A stretch of 64,000 nucleotides of DNA from Paenibacillus sp. LHD-38 (GCF_031157315.1 NZ_JAVIFU010000027.1:1-64000); one strand, 5' to 3'. Counted from the first letter of the stretch, positions 32,853 to 42,016 are shown. The notes: generated by a model not told the origin, from the sequence alone. Numbers and translations: made by a program.

Positions 32853-34307
32853 TTGCAAGCAACAATGGCAGTATCGCAGCAAAAAACGGAGCAGAAATAT
32901 AAAGTATTTCCGATTATGATTTCCTTGCTTTTGGCCGGCTTTGTCGGCATGTTCAGTGAGACGGCGCTAAATGTAGCGCTAAGCGATTTAATTCGCGTTT
33001 TTAACATCACCGCACCGACGGTACAATGGCTGACGACCGGCTATTTGCTTACACTTGGTATTTTAGTTCCGGTTTCGGGCTTATTGCTTCAATGGTTCTC
33101 AACAAGGCAGCTGTTTATAGCTGCGGTAAGCTTTTCGGTGCTAGGCACGCTTGTAGCAGCGCTTGCTCCAAGCTTCGAAGTGCTCATGACTGCGCGTGTC
33201 ATTCAAGCCATCGGGACGGCACTGCTTTTGCCGCTTATGTTTAATACGATACTTATTATTTTCCCGCCTGAGAAGAGAGGAGCGGCGATGGGTGTAATCG
33301 GGCTTGTTATTATGGTTGCCCCCGCGGTTGGACCGACGATTGCCGGACTACTCATTGAAAATCTGAGCTGGCATTTTATTTTCTGGCTGTCGCTTCCCTT
33401 CTTAGTCATAGCCCTTGTTTTTGGAATCTTCTATATGCAAAATGTGTCCACGATTACTAAACCGAAAATCGATGTTTTCTCACTTGTGTTTTCGACCATT
33501 GGTTTCGGCGGCATCGTGTTTGCATTCAGCAGCGCAGGTGAAGGCGAAGGCGGGTGGAGCAGCACGAAGGTTGTAACATTTATGATCATTGGTATCGTCG
33601 CGCTTATCGTTTTTGCTATTCGCCAGCTGACGATGAAACAGCCGATGATGAACTTGCGAGCCTTTAAGCATCCGATGTTCGTTGTGGGAACACTGATGGT
33701 ATTTATTTGCATGATGGTTATTTTATCCTCTATGCTCGTTTTACCGATGTATTTGATCAGCGGGTTGGGTCTTAGCGCTCTCACGGCTGGTCTGGTCTTA
33801 TTGCCGGGCGGACTCATCAACGGCATTTTGTCGCCGGTAATGGGCAGCTTGTTTGATAAATTCGGTCCAAAATGGCTCGTCATTCCGGGGCTTGTTATCC
33901 TTGCAGCCGTGCTTTGGTTCTTTACCGGTATTACGACGGCTTCGACGCTCGCGCTCATCATCGTGCTTCATTCTTGCTTGATGATAGGGATTTCGATGGT
34001 ATGGATGCCGTCGCAAACCAATGGCCTCAACCAGCTTCCGCGTGAACTGTATCCGGACGGCACAGCAATTATGAACACGCTGCAGCAAGTGGCGGGTGCC
34101 ATAGGCACAGCGGTAGCGGTTAGCATTATGACTGCTGGGATGAACAGTTTTATGAAGGATGTAACGGATCCGGCTGATCCGGCAAATGCACCCCTAGCAT
34201 TAACGGCGGGCATTCAGGATGCGTTTGTTTTTGCAATGGTCGTTGCGGTCATTGGTCTAATTGTCGCTTTCTTCATTAAACGGGTTCATGTGGCCAAGCA
34301 GCATTAA
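32853..34307 (+). CDS. MFS drug exporter, DHA2 (EmrB/QacA) family, 14 membrane segments
   Basis: About 484 residues with the DHA2 pattern: SETALNVALSDL in segment 1, VQWLTTGYLLTLGILVPVSG (motif D/C region), AALAPSFEVLMTARVIQAIG, and GLVIMVAPAVGPTIAGLLIE (motif C of antiporters). Fourteen hydrophobic segments can be counted. It exports drugs or toxic metabolites by proton antiport. I favour TTG at 32853, 9 bases after AGGAGA; the GTG at 32844 is too close to that site. It is co-transcribed with the TetR gene. The substrate is unknown. Confidence 0.92.
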   Translation: MQATMAVSQQKTEQKYKVFPIMISLLLAGFVGMFSETALNVALSDLIRVFNITAPTVQWLTTGYLLTLGILVPVSGLLLQWFSTRQLFIAAVSFSVLGTLVAALAPSFEVLMTARVIQAIGTALLLPLMFNTILIIFPPEKRGAAMGVIGLVIMVAPAVGPTIAGLLIENLSWHFIFWLSLPFLVIALVFGIFYMQNVSTITKPKIDVFSLVFSTIGFGGIVFAFSSAGEGEGGWSSTKVVTFMIIGIVALIVFAIRQLTMKQPMMNLRAFKHPMFVVGTLMVFICMMVILSSMLVLPMYLISGLGLSALTAGLVLLPGGLINGILSPVMGSLFDKFGPKWLVIPGLVILAAVLWFFTGITTASTLALIIVLHSCLMIGISMVWMPSQTNGLNQLPRELYPDGTAIMNTLQQVAGAIGTAVAVSIMTAGMNSFMKDVTDPADPANAPLALTAGIQDAFVFAMVVAVIGLIVAFFIKRVHVAKQH

Positions 34308-34369
34308 ATCCTGTATAGACAAACCCCCTTAATCCCGATATGATTGATTAAATAATCGAATATTTGTTA

Positions 34370-34545
34370 AGAGAAGGTGCAAGCGGAAGCTAGCTTTTGT
34401 TTGCTTAATAGGGAAGTCCGGTATCACGCCGGCGCGGTCCCGCCACTGTATGTGAAGAGTGTTTCTCTGAATTTACCACTGTCTGCCGTTAGGATGGGAA
34501 GGTAGAGAAACGCGTTGACGCACGAGCCAGGAGACCTGCCTTTTC
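34370..34545 (+). ncRNA. Cobalamin (B12) riboswitch
   Basis: The core elements are all present in order: AAGGTGCAAGCGGAAGC-type 5' arm, AATAGGGAAGTCCGGT, GCCGGCGCGGTCCCGCCACT, and the B12 box GAGCCAGGAGACCTGCC at 34524-34540. A rho-independent terminator lies about 110 nt downstream, before the first gene, so control is by transcription termination when adenosyl- or methylcobalamin binds. A GGGGG loop near 34567 could pair with the CCCC arm of the terminator as antiterminator, which is inference. Confidence 0.95.
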
Positions 34546-34651
34546 TTATTTTGCTTCTCATTCTTCGGGGGTAAGAATGGCGAGCGCGACCGTTAGGCAA
34601 AGCGCATGATGTTTATTTTATATGCAGTTGCTAATCTTTCATTTGACATGC

Positions 34652-34683
34652 AGATCCCCTCTAAGCAGGGGATCTTTTTTTTG
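34652..34683 (+). terminator. Riboswitch expression-platform terminator
   Basis: AGATCCCCT-CTAAGC-AGGGGATCT followed by eight T, placed between the cobalamin aptamer and the ECF operon. Confidence 0.93.
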
Positions 34684-34759
34684 TTTTTGCAGCCAAACGG
34701 CAGTGAGACGAGGAAGCGTGTGCATGAAATAAGAAATGGATAAAGGGAGTAGGAAGGCA

Positions 34760-35554
34760 ATGATGGCAAAGAACAGCAATCGATGGTTACCCATCTTCTT
34801 CATTTGGCTGCTAATCGTGGGCGCGTTAGTCGGCTGCACGAATTCGGGAACTAATGGAAATACGTCAAGCAATCAAACGCAGGCGGGCAATGCTTCACAA
34901 GTGACGCAACAATCCGATGATGCCGGCGGCGGTCAGCCAAGCGGCGGTGGTAAGGAAGAGGAAGAGGCCAGTCCGTCTACGTCTGCGGAACCGACGGCAT
35001 CAACGCCTGCCACCGCGGATCCTGACGCGGATAAAAAACCAGAAAAGGATAACGCAAGCGAGAAACCTGCTGCATCTGTGAAACAGGCGACGCCGGCGAT
35101 TTCACCGGGAACTGGTGATCAGAAGGTGACGCCTTCGCCAAAGCCGCAAGTGGCGGAAAAGCCTGTCCAGGCATCGTCTGCCTCACCGGCCGAAACTGCG
35201 CAGCCGATTAGTTCGGTTACATTATCCATTGTAGCGGACGAAGAAACAGGCACTGTGCTTGCAGCTACTTCCGTCGAGCTAAAGAAAGATGATACCGTGC
35301 TTGAGGTGCTGAAGAGAACCACCCGGAAAAACAAAATTCAAATGGAATATAGAGGCGCAAAGGCGGCTGCATATATTGAAGGCATTGATAATTTGTATGA
35401 ATTCGATCTCGGCGCAAAGAGCGGGTGGATGTACAGGGTGAACGGCGAGTTTCCAAACAAAAGCGCAGGCGCCTATAAGCTCAAAGACGGCGATGTCATT
35501 GAATGGCTGTATACCGTTGATCTCGGCAAGGATCTGGGAGCTGAAGTGGAATGA
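34760..35554 (+). CDS. DUF4430-domain lipoprotein, probable cobalamin-capture protein
   Basis: About 264 residues. The lipoprotein signal has lipobox ALVG-C with Cys26. A low-complexity Ser/Thr/Pro/Glu/Gln-rich tether runs to about 155. The C-terminal ~105 residues are a DUF4430 domain (LEVLKRTTRKNKIQMEYRG, YIEGIDNLYEFDLGAKSGWM, RVNGEFPNKSAGAYKLKDGD, VIEWLYTVDLGKD). DUF4430 corresponds to the C-terminal domain of eukaryotic intrinsic factor/transcobalamin, which binds B12. With the riboswitch and ECF genes this suggests a surface B12-binding protein. The ATG at 34760 (or 34763) follows AGGGAGTAGGAAGG. Its stop overlaps the EcfT start. Confidence 0.85.
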   Translation: MMAKNSNRWLPIFFIWLLIVGALVGCTNSGTNGNTSSNQTQAGNASQVTQQSDDAGGGQPSGGGKEEEEASPSTSAEPTASTPATADPDADKKPEKDNASEKPAASVKQATPAISPGTGDQKVTPSPKPQVAEKPVQASSASPAETAQPISSVTLSIVADEETGTVLAATSVELKKDDTVLEVLKRTTRKNKIQMEYRGAKAAAYIEGIDNLYEFDLGAKSGWMYRVNGEFPNKSAGAYKLKDGDVIEWLYTVDLGKDLGAEVE

Positions 35555-36429
35555 ACAATGCCTTCAGCTTCATTCATCCGGTTACCAGCTTCAGCTATTA
35601 TGCGGGTGTCATTACATTCAGCATGCTGTTATTTCATCCGATTTTCCTCATGACCTCGCTTGCTGCGATTACGGCTATTATTGTCATTCATGGAGAAGGG
35701 AAGCGGCTGCTTAAGCTGCTTCCCTATTATGTTCTTATGGGCGGCTCCGTTGCCGTTCTCAACCCGCTGTTCTCCCACCGGGGCAGGCATATTCTATTTT
35801 ATTTTATGGATCAGCCGATAACGCTGGAAGCGATCTTGTATGGCGTGACGATGATGCTCTCGTTATTATGTATTTTGCTTGCCTTCGTTTCCTTTCAACA
35901 AATCGTCACCACAGATAAATGGATGTACTTGTTCTCGAGAGTCGCTCCGCGCACGTCGCTGCTAACCTCCATGTCGATCCGCTTCGTGCCGCTTTTCTTA
36001 CGCAGGCTGGAGCAAATTACGACTGTGCAGCGGATGAAGGGGGTGTCCATTCATGAGGGCAGCCTTAAAAAACGAAGCAAGGACGGCATGCTGCTCGTTC
36101 GCGTTCTGTTGACCTGGTCTTTGGAGGAGGCGCTGCAGACAGCGGATTCTATGAAAGCGAGAGGGTACGGCGCAGCCAAACGAAGCTCTTACGTAATCCA
36201 TAGAATGGATCAAAGAGATTGGTATGTGCTTGGATTTTTAATCGTGTTGGGAACAGCTTGCGTGTGGGGCTGGATGCAGGGCTTCGGCGTATTAACCATC
36301 TACCCGCGTCTGGAATCGATTGATTTCCGCAGAGGAGAAGGCATTTCATTTGCTTGCTATTGCGCTTTTTTATTAACGCCAGCTGTTCTTGAAGGAATGG
36401 AGAGAAGGACATGGAAATCATTCGAGTAG
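35551..36429 (+). CDS. ECF transporter T component (EcfT-like), cobalamin uptake
   Basis: 292 residues with five to six membrane segments and the coupling helices typical of EcfT, including the Ala-Arg-Gly signature in ADSMKARGYGAAKR at about 205. The T component links the two ATPase domains to the substrate-binding S component. It overlaps the DUF4430 gene by 4 bp and the ATPase gene by 19 bp, so the operon is tightly coupled. Cobalamin is the likely substrate because of the riboswitch. This corresponds to the CbrV-type protein of CbrTUV systems; I do not assign the symbol firmly. Confidence 0.9.
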   Translation: MNNAFSFIHPVTSFSYYAGVITFSMLLFHPIFLMTSLAAITAIIVIHGEGKRLLKLLPYYVLMGGSVAVLNPLFSHRGRHILFYFMDQPITLEAILYGVTMMLSLLCILLAFVSFQQIVTTDKWMYLFSRVAPRTSLLTSMSIRFVPLFLRRLEQITTVQRMKGVSIHEGSLKKRSKDGMLLVRVLLTWSLEEALQTADSMKARGYGAAKRSSYVIHRMDQRDWYVLGFLIVLGTACVWGWMQGFGVLTIYPRLESIDFRRGEGISFACYCAFLLTPAVLEGMERRTWKSFE

Positions 36430-38060
36430 ATCAATTATCGTTCTATTATCCCGATACCCAGGCAGCCGCGCTCGATAACGTTTCGTTATCGGTGAAGAAG
36501 GGTGATTTTGTCGTCTTATGCGGTGCGTCCGGCTGCGGAAAAACAACATTGCTTCGTCACTTGAAACAAGAGGCGCAGCCAACCGGAAAACGCTCAGGCA
36601 GCGTTTTATTTAACGGAATCCCGCTCGGGGAGCTTCCAGCGGTGGCCGCTGCAGAGCAGATCGGAATGGTTTTTCAAAATCCGGAAAATCAAATTGTAAT
36701 GGATCAGGTGTGGCATGAGCTGGCTTTTTCGATGGAAAATATCGGCTATGCCCAAGCGGTTATGCGCAAGCGCCTGGCTGAAATGAGTCATTTTTTTGGG
36801 TTGGAGGATCTGCTTTACAAATCTGTGCATGAAATATCAGGCGGTCAGAAGCAGTTGATTAATCTGGCTTCAGTGCTTCTGCTGCAGCCGAAGCTGCTGC
36901 TGTTGGATGAGCCGACGTCACAGCTTGATCCAGTCGCTGCGCGTGATTTTTTGCAGCTTATTTATCGCTTGAATCAAGAGATGTCAATGACGGTCATCAT
37001 TAGCGAGCACCGGCTTGAGGATGTTATTCCGCTTGCGGATCGTATCATTATGCTTGATGGCGGTAGGGTGAAATACGATGCTGAGCCAAGGGAGCTGTGC
37101 CGGCTCATAAGCTCTGATGATGCGTCAACGGATCTCCCTTATCTTCCCAGCGTGTCCAAGCTTTATTTATCAGCCGAATCGGCAAGGCTTTCTCCGAATG
37201 CGATTGAAATTCCGCTCACCGTGCGGGAGGGGAAGCAGTGGCTTGCCGGGATAGGCGGAATACAGTCGGATCCTGCCATGCAAGCGGACGAGTTGACAAA
37301 TAAGCGGAATGAAAAGAAAGAACTGCTGCTGGCATGCGAGGAAATGACGTTCAAATACGAGAAAGACGGCCCTGAGGTGCTGAAGAAGCTCTCACTTAAC
37401 GTATATAAACATGAGTTTTTGGCAGTATTGGGCGGCAACGGCACTGGAAAGACGACGATGCTGCAAATGATGGCCGGGTTATTAAAGCCGCAGCGCGGCA
37501 GGCTGAAGCGGGAGAAAGGTGTTAAAGTCGGTTATTTAGCTCAAAATCCGCTGCTCTATTTTAGCTTTGATACCGTCGAGGAGGAGCTCCAAAGGATGGC
37601 TGATTATGCCGGACTCGCGGAGCGGGAGCATAAAATAGCAAGCGTTGCGGCTGCCCTACAGATTGCCGATCTTATGCCAAAGCATCCTTATGATTTAAGT
37701 GGAGGAGAACAGCAGAGAGCAGCGCTTGCGCTGGTTCTGCTTGGAGAACCGGATATCCTGTGCTTGGATGAGCCGACGAAGGGACTGGATCCCATAGCCA
37801 AGCAGCGAACGGCGGAATTGCTGCAGCAGCTATGCCGATCCGGCAAAACGATTGTCATGGTCACGCATGATATTGAATTTGCGGCGGAGCACGCTTCGCG
37901 CTGCGCGATGCTGTTTGACGGGGCCATTTCAGCCGAAGCGGCTCCTGCTCCATTTTTTGGTACCAATTATTTTTATACGACAGCAATTAACCGTACGGTG
38001 CGCGAGTGGCTGCCGGAAGCGCTGACGACCGGGGATGTGATGGATCAATGGGTAAAATAA
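36411..38060 (+). CDS. ECF transporter ATPase, two fused ATP-binding cassettes
   Basis: 549 residues containing two complete cassettes. The first has Walker A GASGCGKTTL at about 42, signature ISGGQKQL and Walker B LLLLDEPTSQLDP. The second has Walker A GGNGTGKTTM at about 342, signature LSGGEQQR and Walker B ILCLDEPTKGLDP. The fusion replaces the separate EcfA and EcfA' subunits. It drives uptake with the T and S components on either side. The gene overlaps EcfT at its start and the S-component gene at its end. Confidence 0.93.
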   Translation: MEIIRVDQLSFYYPDTQAAALDNVSLSVKKGDFVVLCGASGCGKTTLLRHLKQEAQPTGKRSGSVLFNGIPLGELPAVAAAEQIGMVFQNPENQIVMDQVWHELAFSMENIGYAQAVMRKRLAEMSHFFGLEDLLYKSVHEISGGQKQLINLASVLLLQPKLLLLDEPTSQLDPVAARDFLQLIYRLNQEMSMTVIISEHRLEDVIPLADRIIMLDGGRVKYDAEPRELCRLISSDDASTDLPYLPSVSKLYLSAESARLSPNAIEIPLTVREGKQWLAGIGGIQSDPAMQADELTNKRNEKKELLLACEEMTFKYEKDGPEVLKKLSLNVYKHEFLAVLGGNGTGKTTMLQMMAGLLKPQRGRLKREKGVKVGYLAQNPLLYFSFDTVEEELQRMADYAGLAEREHKIASVAAALQIADLMPKHPYDLSGGEQQRAALALVLLGEPDILCLDEPTKGLDPIAKQRTAELLQQLCRSGKTIVMVTHDIEFAAEHASRCAMLFDGAISAEAAPAPFFGTNYFYTTAINRTVREWLPEALTTGDVMDQWVK

Positions 38061-38734
38061 AGCTTTGGTTTCTCGCCAGTATTGCTTTGTTCGTTGCGGC
38101 GATGGCGTTGTCTTCGGCTATAACTGATGAGCATTACCTCATGCTGAGCATGGTGCTGCTTTTCGTAACGATGCTTCCATTTTTCGCTCGATTCGAGAGA
38201 CGAACCATCGAGGCCCGCGAGATCGTTATCCTTGCGGTGCTGGCCGCTATTGCGGCGGTTAGCCGAGTTCCCTTCGCGCCGCTGCCAAGCGTGCAGCCTA
38301 CATCCTTCGTCATTATTATTGCGGCAATCGTATTCGGAGCGGAATCAGGCTTTATTATCGGTGCGATAGCAGCAGTCGTGTCCAATATTTTTCTTGGACA
38401 GGGCCCATGGACGCCATGGCAAATGTTTTGCTGGGGTATGATAGGGGCTACTGCGGGGTGGCTGCGTCATACATGGCTGATAAAGACAAAGACAGGCTTG
38501 CTCGTATTTGGCTTCGTCTGGGGATTTTTGTTCGGATGGATTATGAATATCTGGTATATTATAGGCTTGCCCGACGCCTTAAGCTGGAAGCTGATTTTTA
38601 TCGCCTATATACAAAGCTTTTACTTTGATCTGGCGCATGCTTTGTCAAATGTGTTTTTCCTTGCGGTGTTCGGCAGCAGTTGGATCGCGATTTTGCATCG
38701 GTTTAAGAGGAAATACGGCTTACTCGAGTCATAG
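38048..38734 (+). CDS. ECF transporter S component, probable cobalamin-specific (CbrT-like)
   Basis: About 228 residues, six membrane segments with the S-component pattern: ILAVLAAIAAVSRVPFAPLP, then VQPTSFVIIIAAIVFGAESG and the PWTPWQMFCWGMIGATAGWL stretch. It is the substrate-binding membrane subunit. The ATG at 38048 follows GGGGATGTGA by 7 bases; an in-frame start at 38006 lies deep in the ATPase gene. Place in a B12-riboswitch operon makes cobalamin or a precursor the likely ligand. Confidence 0.85.
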   Translation: MGKIKLWFLASIALFVAAMALSSAITDEHYLMLSMVLLFVTMLPFFARFERRTIEAREIVILAVLAAIAAVSRVPFAPLPSVQPTSFVIIIAAIVFGAESGFIIGAIAAVVSNIFLGQGPWTPWQMFCWGMIGATAGWLRHTWLIKTKTGLLVFGFVWGFLFGWIMNIWYIIGLPDALSWKLIFIAYIQSFYFDLAHALSNVFFLAVFGSSWIAILHRFKRKYGLLES

Positions 38735-38847
38735 CATGATAAGAAAAGCGTAAATTCCCGCCAAGTCCTAATAAATGCTACAATGGTAGAAAAAACATGA
38801 GGGGAAGTAATCGGGCGCTTACGTTAGGGTATGCCCCGGAATAACCG

Positions 38848-39489
38848 ATGGATGAAACAGAACCCCTTGCTTCCAAGCTGTGTGCAAGCTGTAAAGAGAT
38901 GAAGCCGCTCTCAGAGTTTTTACGCCGAACGGGAAGACGTTCTAGTACGGGATCGCGGCGCGGCGCTTGCTGGTCTTGCCGAAAGGCGAAAGCAGCGGCA
39001 GCGCCCTTGCCGGATCCAATCGATCATAAACAGAAAGCAATACTAAGAAGAGCACAGGCCAAAAAGCCGAGTACATCTCCGCCTATGCCAACCATTCCCC
39101 TGCCCAATGACTCTGCCGCACTTAAGAAGACCCGTCAAGGAACGGTTTGGATGAGGGGGAAAACAGATAAAGGGCGTCGTTGGTATCAGGAAATAGAACT
39201 GGAGCTAGCGGTTATTCTCGTAAATGAGCATGCCGCCGTACTTGTAAACCGCCACACGATCCGGCGCTTGTTCAGTAACAAGGAGTTCAGGCGTTACATC
39301 TTGGATCGAGACAACCATACCTGTTTTTTTTGCGGCGAATATGGAGATACGATTGATCATTTACTGCCGCGCGCAAAGGGCGGGCACACGACACCCGTGA
39401 ATTGCGTATGTGCCTGTCATGCATGTAATCAATCCAAAGCGGATCAGGATTTGCAAGCGTTTATGAAAAACGAAGACAGTATCACTTAA
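38848..39489 (+). CDS. HNH endonuclease-domain protein with N-terminal zinc-ribbon-like motif
   Basis: 213 residues. The N-terminus has CASC at about 12-15 and CWSC at about 42-45, a four-Cys zinc-binding pattern. A basic Pro/Ser-rich linker is followed by a C-terminal HNH domain (YILDRDNHTCFFCGEYGDTI, DHLLPRAKGGHTTPVNCVCA, CHACNQSKAD). HNH domains cut DNA using a divalent metal; this small stand-alone type is common in Firmicutes and its role is usually unknown. It is monocistronic, with a possible TACAAT -10 at 38779 and a terminator after it. No restriction-methylation partner or phage gene lies nearby. Confidence 0.85.
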   Translation: MDETEPLASKLCASCKEMKPLSEFLRRTGRRSSTGSRRGACWSCRKAKAAAAPLPDPIDHKQKAILRRAQAKKPSTSPPMPTIPLPNDSAALKKTRQGTVWMRGKTDKGRRWYQEIELELAVILVNEHAAVLVNRHTIRRLFSNKEFRRYILDRDNHTCFFCGEYGDTIDHLLPRAKGGHTTPVNCVCACHACNQSKADQDLQAFMKNEDSIT

Positions 39490-39519
39490 TGCAATTTAAA
39501 CTTTTTCTGCAAGGGTATG

Positions 39520-39575
39520 AAGAGGGGAACTGCTAAAACGATCATTATCGTTCTAGCGGTTCCTCTTTGTTTTTG
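39520..39575 (+). terminator. Rho-independent terminator after the HNH gene
   Basis: A long stem (AAGAGG..AAC.GCT..ACGAT with ATCGTT..AGC.GTTCCTCTT) ends in TGTTTTT. Confidence 0.85.
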
Positions 39576-39612
39576 TGCAATAGCTGACATCCAGATTTGC
39601 AAAGCTCAATAA

Positions 39613-40590
39613 ATGGATAACAAAAAACAAAATGTTATGCATATCCCGCTAAATATTATTATTGCCAAACTTATGATCCATAACACGATAATCGTAGACG
39701 GATCGGGCTGGGGACAAAACTCTTCACCAATAAAAGCATACGGCAATGCGCTTCTCACGCATGACCCGGATCATAACGTAATGTTCTCCATTCATATGTA
39801 TGGCTCATGGAACGATTCCAGCCAAATCGGAACCGAGCTCCAAGCGATTAAAAATCTAGGCTTGGCTGTCATGGTAGGAGAGTTCGGCTATAACTACAAT
39901 AACGGAAACAATAATCTGGGCAGTCAGGTTAATGCCCAAGAGGTTATGAATCAGAGCCAAGCAAAAGGAATTGGTTATATGGCTTGGTCCTGGACCGGGA
40001 ATGATTCGGGCAATTCGTGGCTGGATATGACGACAAGCGATTGGCAAACACTTACCGCTTGGGGGAATCTCGTTATTAATGGAACAAATGGGATTTGGGC
40101 CACATCCACAAAGGCAACTGTATTTAACGGCAGCAGCACGGCTCTATATGATTTTGAAAGTAGTATTACGGAGGGGTGAACGGCCCTAAATGTTACGGGC
40201 GGACCAATGTCGGTAACTGAATGGGCGGCAAGCGGCAGCAGCTCGTTAAAGGCTGACGTCACGCTAGGCGGTGGTCAATTTACGCTGAAATATACCGGTT
40301 CGAACAATTTCAACGGCAAATCCTCGATTTCCGCCAAAGTGAAGCATGCCGCTTGGGGAAGCGTAGGGAGCGGTCTGCAGGCGAAGCTGTTTATTAAGAC
40401 AGGCTCTAGCTATACTTGGTACGATTCGGGAACGGTGAACATAAATTCAACTGGCGCATCAACGCTTACATTAAGTCTTTCCGGAATATCCAATTTGGGT
40501 GATGTGCGAGAAATAGGCGTTCAGTTCCTGTCACCAACGAACTCCAGCGGAACATCTGCAGTTTATGTAGATAGCGTAGAGCTGCAATAA
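39613..40590 (+). pseudogene. Broken GH5-type beta-mannanase with C-terminal carbohydrate-binding domain
   Basis: Codons 39613-40176 and 40180-40590 are one continuous reading frame split by a TGA at 40177-40179. The expected residue there is Trp (EG-W-T in this kind of protein), so one TGG-to-TGA change explains it. The first part is the C-terminal half of a GH5 beta-mannanase barrel (NTIIVDGSGWGQNS, FSIHMYGSW, nucleophile Glu in AVMVGEFGYNY, GYMAWSWTGNDSG). The second is a jelly-roll binding domain (SVTEWAASGSSSLKADV, SAVYVDSVELQ). The signal peptide and the acid/base half of the barrel are missing at the 5' end. It was a secreted mannan-degrading enzyme beside today's mannan locus, and is not functional. 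Confidence 0.85.
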
Positions 40591-40594
40591 GGAT

Positions 40595-40644
40595 TAAAAA
40601 AAAGGTTATTCTTTAAGGAGCAATCTCTCTTAAAGAATAACCTT
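40595..40644 (-). terminator. Rho-independent terminator of the LacI gene
   Basis: AAGGTTATTCTTTAAG and CTTAAAGAATAACCTT form a 16-bp perfect stem. On the minus strand it is followed by an eight-base T-run, so it ends the LacI transcript and may also stop rightward transcripts from the pseudogene. Confidence 0.9.
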
Positions 40645-40656
40645 CTATTAAATGCA

Positions 40657-41661
40657 TTAATTTCTAATCATAACCTCAGCCTGAATAAGTGTTTTTTCAT
40701 AGCTTGTGGCGGGATTGAGAATGCGCCAAAGAATTTGATCAACGGCCCGTTTGCCTAGCAGCTCCTTATCGACATTTACGGTTGCCAAGAACGGAATTTG
40801 CGGATGCGTATTGTCGAAGCCGGTAAAAACAAGATTTTCAGGTATTTCCATACCCATATCCCTCAAGGTCTCCAATGCGAATAATGCAAATATATCGTTG
40901 GCGCAGACAAATACCTCAGGCAAGCCATGCTCTAAGATCGCAGCCTTAAAGGTATCATGGAAGGTTTCGATCTCTGGTCCCATAAGTGATGGGATCTGCT
41001 TTAATTCGATATCATGGTCTTCAAGGGAAGAGCGGAATCCAAGATAACGTTCATAAAAGCTTTGAGCGTCTCTGATGTTACCCAAAAACTGATAGCTTTT
41101 GTACCCTTTTGAAATGACGGAGCTCATGATTTCTCTCATACTGGATAGGTTATCCGTAAAGATCGAATCGCAATAGAAGCTCGGGTCATAATGATCGACC
41201 ATGACGACTGGAATGCCTAATCTTTTGATATCTAACAAAACAGGAGTCGAAATAGATCCGACTGTTATTATTCCCATGATCGCTTCTGGATTCAATAGTG
41301 AGAACATGGAGTCACCCGTCGGCTCGGTTAAGGTTAAAATGTTAATGCCTTTCTGATTAAGCCTTAGGGATATGCCGTTAAAGATCGGACCCCAATATAA
41401 AGAATCGGTATTCTGATACCGCACATTCGGAAAAAGCACAAGAATCGTACCTGACCAGCTCCTCGCTTCAATGTCCATAAGCTCACTTGGAACGGGTGCA
41501 GTTTGTGCATCCTTAAAGTATCCGAGCTGTCCTGCCGCTCTTAATATTAGCTCTCTTGTTTGCGGGCTTACGCCTGATTTTCCGGATAATCCTCTTGAGA
41601 CTGCGAATTTTGACAATCCAGTAAAATCAGCAATAGATTGAATGGTTACTTTACGCCTCAT
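40657..41661 (-). CDS. LacI-family transcriptional regulator of the mannan locus
   Basis: About 334 residues. The N-terminal helix-turn-helix is TIQSIADFTGLSKFAVSRGL with the hinge GVSPQTRELILRAAGQLGY. The periplasmic-binding-like sensor domain has GIITVGSIS, IPVVMVDHYDPSF, VCANDIFALFALETLRDMG and VFTGFDNTHP. The start ATG at 41661 (codon 4 of the longest frame) has AAGGTAGG at good distance; the ATG at 41670 lies against that site. It is divergent from the mannan binding-protein gene, and several GTTATT dyads in the intergenic region are candidate operators. It most likely represses the locus until a manno-oligosaccharide binds. Confidence 0.92.
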   Translation of the reverse strand: MRRKVTIQSIADFTGLSKFAVSRGLSGKSGVSPQTRELILRAAGQLGYFKDAQTAPVPSELMDIEARSWSGTILVLFPNVRYQNTDSLYWGPIFNGISLRLNQKGINILTLTEPTGDSMFSLLNPEAIMGIITVGSISTPVLLDIKRLGIPVVMVDHYDPSFYCDSIFTDNLSSMREIMSSVISKGYKSYQFLGNIRDAQSFYERYLGFRSSLEDHDIELKQIPSLMGPEIETFHDTFKAAILEHGLPEVFVCANDIFALFALETLRDMGMEIPENLVFTGFDNTHPQIPFLATVNVDKELLGKRAVDQILWRILNPATSYEKTLIQAEVMIRN

Positions 41662-41757
41662 TATTGTCATCCTACCTTATTTTGTTTTTCGGAGTTTGTG
41701 AAATGATAACTACATCAATGAATAATTCATGTCATTACATTAATGGATTTGCGTTTT

Positions 41758-41926
41758 GTTATTTTGTTATGTGATCTAATATAACGGGTTTTTTTGTAGA
41801 TTACAAGCGGTTCAAAAGAAAAGGCAAGCATGTCAGCGAAAAGATATTATGTTATTTTGAATAACAAATAAAAAACAATTGACCGTGTTTGTTTTTGGTG
41901 ATACATTTGTTATGCAATAAAATAAC
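41758..41926. promoter_or_regulatory. Cluster of GTTATT-type palindromes, candidate LacI operators
   Basis: In the AT-rich divergent region there is a perfect palindrome GTTATT-TTG-AATAAC at 41851-41865. Looser dyads lie at 41766-41785 (GTTAT, 10 bases, ATAAC) and 41909-41926 (GTTAT, 8 bases, ATAAC), with a tandem GTTATTTTGTTAT at 41758-41770. They lie between the LacI gene and the binding-protein gene. Confidence 0.45.
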
Positions 41927-41988
41927 AAAACAAAAAAACAAAACAAAAAGAGGTGGTTGCAGGTTAAATGAATGGTGAGAAATTTTTT

Positions 41989-42016
41989 TTTGCATTTTAT
42001 GCAAGCGCTTTAAAAT
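41989..42016 (+). promoter_or_regulatory. Promoter with cre-like site before the mannan importer operon
   Basis: TTTGCA (41989-41994) and TAAAAT (42011-42016) are 16 bases apart. Their spacer contains ATGCAAGCGCTTTAA (41999-42013), one mismatch from the cre consensus. A CcpA- or LacI-type protein here would block polymerase. Confidence 0.5.

Noticed and set aside
38848..39489. HNH gene as part of a restriction, phage or homing system
   Set aside because: No methylase, phage or intron sequence lies around it; it is a single gene with its own terminator.
40177..40179. TGA in the GH5 gene as a recoded selenocysteine codon
   Set aside because: Family members are expected to have Trp here, no SECIS-like hairpin is seen right after it, and the 5' end is truncated anyway.
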